From positions 2,418,001-2,482,000 of the forward strand of contig OY723250.1 in the NCBI GenBank assembly GCA_963210315.1: a DNA stretch of 64,000 nt, in the 5' to 3' direction. Positions 62,823 through 64,000 of the stretch are shown piece by piece; position 1 is the first letter of the stretch, and each line of letters starts with the position of its first letter. This stretch comes from Rhynchopus euleeides (lineage: Eukaryota; Euglenozoa; Diplonemea; Diplonemida; Diplonemidae). The notes beneath the pieces are model-generated. The model had not been told where the DNA came from. It saw nothing but the letters and a program-made list of their open reading frames with translations, and ran no database searches. Both the position numbers and the translations under genes were made by a program.

Positions 62823-64000
62823 ATGCGGCGGCTAGTGTGCCTCATTCTGTTCGCACACTCTGTACACAATATTGTGGCGACCGCACCCCCAACGACCCCT
62901 GAGCCCCCGACACCACATACCACCCCCGAGCCCCCTGCAGCACATACGACTCCCGAGCCCCCGACAGCGCCAACCACCACGGCTCCAGCTGGCCACGGGA
63001 GTCCCACCGCTAGCCCCAGCGGCCACGCTAGTCCCACCACCTCTCCAGCTGGCCACGGGAGCCCCACCACCACGGCTCCAGCTGGCCATGCTAGCCCCAC
63101 CGCTAGCCCCAGCACCTCTGCGGCTTTGAGCTGCGCTGAAGTCGAGAAGCAGTGGGGCGACTGCACAGCGAATACCTGCCAGATTCTTATGGACTCAAAA
63201 AAAAACTATGCTGCCTGCCTGCAGTCCTGCACTGATAGGTTCAAGCAGCAGTGTCTGATGAACACAACCTCATGCACACTTGTGGGTGAGAAGTGTACAG
63301 CGTACGACGGCTGCACCACGTGCTCCACTTGCACCCAGAACCAGTGTTACCAGCTTGCCGGTTGCACCTGGACCGGTGCCAACTGCACGTATGAAAAGAC
63401 AATCACACCGACGTGCTCTGAAGCAGAAGCCCTTGCGGAGGCGATCAAGCAATGCGACATGCGGCACTTCTGCAGCTGGAACAAGGAGGCCAATGCCTGC
63501 AGGGTGCTCTGCACGGGCCTCTCTGAGGCGACGTGCACCGCTTACCCTTCGATGTGCAAATGGGACACTGCCGGAAAGGCCTGCATCCAGGTGGCCCCGA
63601 CAGCAGCATGCAGCGCGAAGGACCAGCATGCATGCGAGGCTCTGCACTGCACGTGGGATGCGGCGCACTCCACATGTATGTCGTTGAGCTTCCCACACAC
63701 AACCCGCCACCCTTACAGGTTCGTCCCCTGCTCCAGCACATGGCAGCGGATGCACGTCGCACAGCGGTGAAGCTCCCTGCACAGGAGCGGGGTGCAAGTG
63801 GGATGCGCACAGCAGTGCCTGCACTTCATCGTACGCTGTGGTTCTGAACGCCCCCGACACCAGCCATGGCGCCACCACCGGTCACAGCACAGTGGTTGAC
63901 TGCTTGTCTCTCACGAAGGACGCATGCTTCAAGCAGCCTGCAGCATGCATGTGGTACGACAAGGTCTGCGTTGCTGCTTGTACCACGACCGTTGCCTCTG
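62823..64000 (+). CDS. Secreted Thr/Pro-rich and Cys-rich protein, 3' truncated by window
   Basis: Starts at ATG 62823 with a signal peptide (MRRLVCLILFAHSVHNIVAT). Residues about 20-100 are a mucin-like Thr/Pro/Ser region with repeats of the types TTPEPP and APAGHGSPT, a likely O-glycosylated segment. A Cys-rich ectodomain follows with repeated C-x-W-x(5-8)-C modules (GCTWTGANC, FCSWNKEANAC, MCKWDTAGKAC, HCTWDAAHSTC). A 43-base GTATG...CAG intron (63676-63718) splits a Cys codon; after its removal the frame continues with GCKWDAHSSAC and ACMWYDKVC to the window edge. Surface or secreted role inferred; no enzymatic domain seen. Confidence 0.8.

Overview
The window looks like nuclear DNA of a GC-rich protist. 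Genes contain spliceosomal introns (nine supported GT-AG junction pairs, eight of them starting GTATG or GTATC). There are eukaryote-specific proteins, such as the ribosome-assembly factor pescadillo and an ABHD13-type hydrolase. Host genes are spaced widely between long non-coding, repeat-rich stretches. Every host gene I can support lies on the + strand; the only convincing minus-strand gene is a transposase inside a mobile element. Long co-directional gene arrays and a receptor made of an extracellular binding domain, one membrane span and a cyclase-like domain suggest Euglenozoa (perhaps a diplonemid). This is inference: no spliced-leader gene or rRNA was found, and other protists are not excluded.

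Layout. 1-12.1 kb: an ABHD13-like alpha/beta hydrolase (four exons), pescadillo (four exons) and a secreted PAN/EGF/beta-propeller protein. 12.9-19.4 kb: a surface protein with 121 perfect seven-residue repeats, each carrying an N-glycosylation sequon, then a polytopic membrane protein; these two share a similar 5' flank. 19.4-28.1 kb: dispersed repeats, a 133-bp tandem repeat, and a 2.67-kb DNA transposon with about 240-bp inverted repeats and an unclassified 717-residue transposase, followed by AT-rich foldback elements. 28.1-33.7 kb: four hypothetical or weakly assigned genes, including a WD40 protein. 33.7-40.4 kb: a tandem segmental duplication carrying two nearly identical secreted FAD-linked oxidases. 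40.6-46.4 kb: an OB-fold-like small protein, a membrane-anchored glycerophosphodiester phosphodiesterase, and a BMP-type receptor with a degenerate cyclase domain and a frame break.

46.4-62.5 kb is essentially a mobile-element and repeat zone. Two inverted copies of a 345-bp TA-flanked element bracket a 903-bp array of 41-bp palindromic units that reverses orientation at its centre. This is followed by an 8.25-kb composite element with a hAT transposase, a nested 422-bp element, AAGATCT clusters and 31-bp tandem repeats. The window ends in a secreted Thr/Pro-rich, Cys-rich protein that runs off the edge.

The genes do not form an evident pathway; several encode secreted or surface proteins. 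The mobile elements here share a habit of having long G/C homopolymer tracts at or beside their ends.
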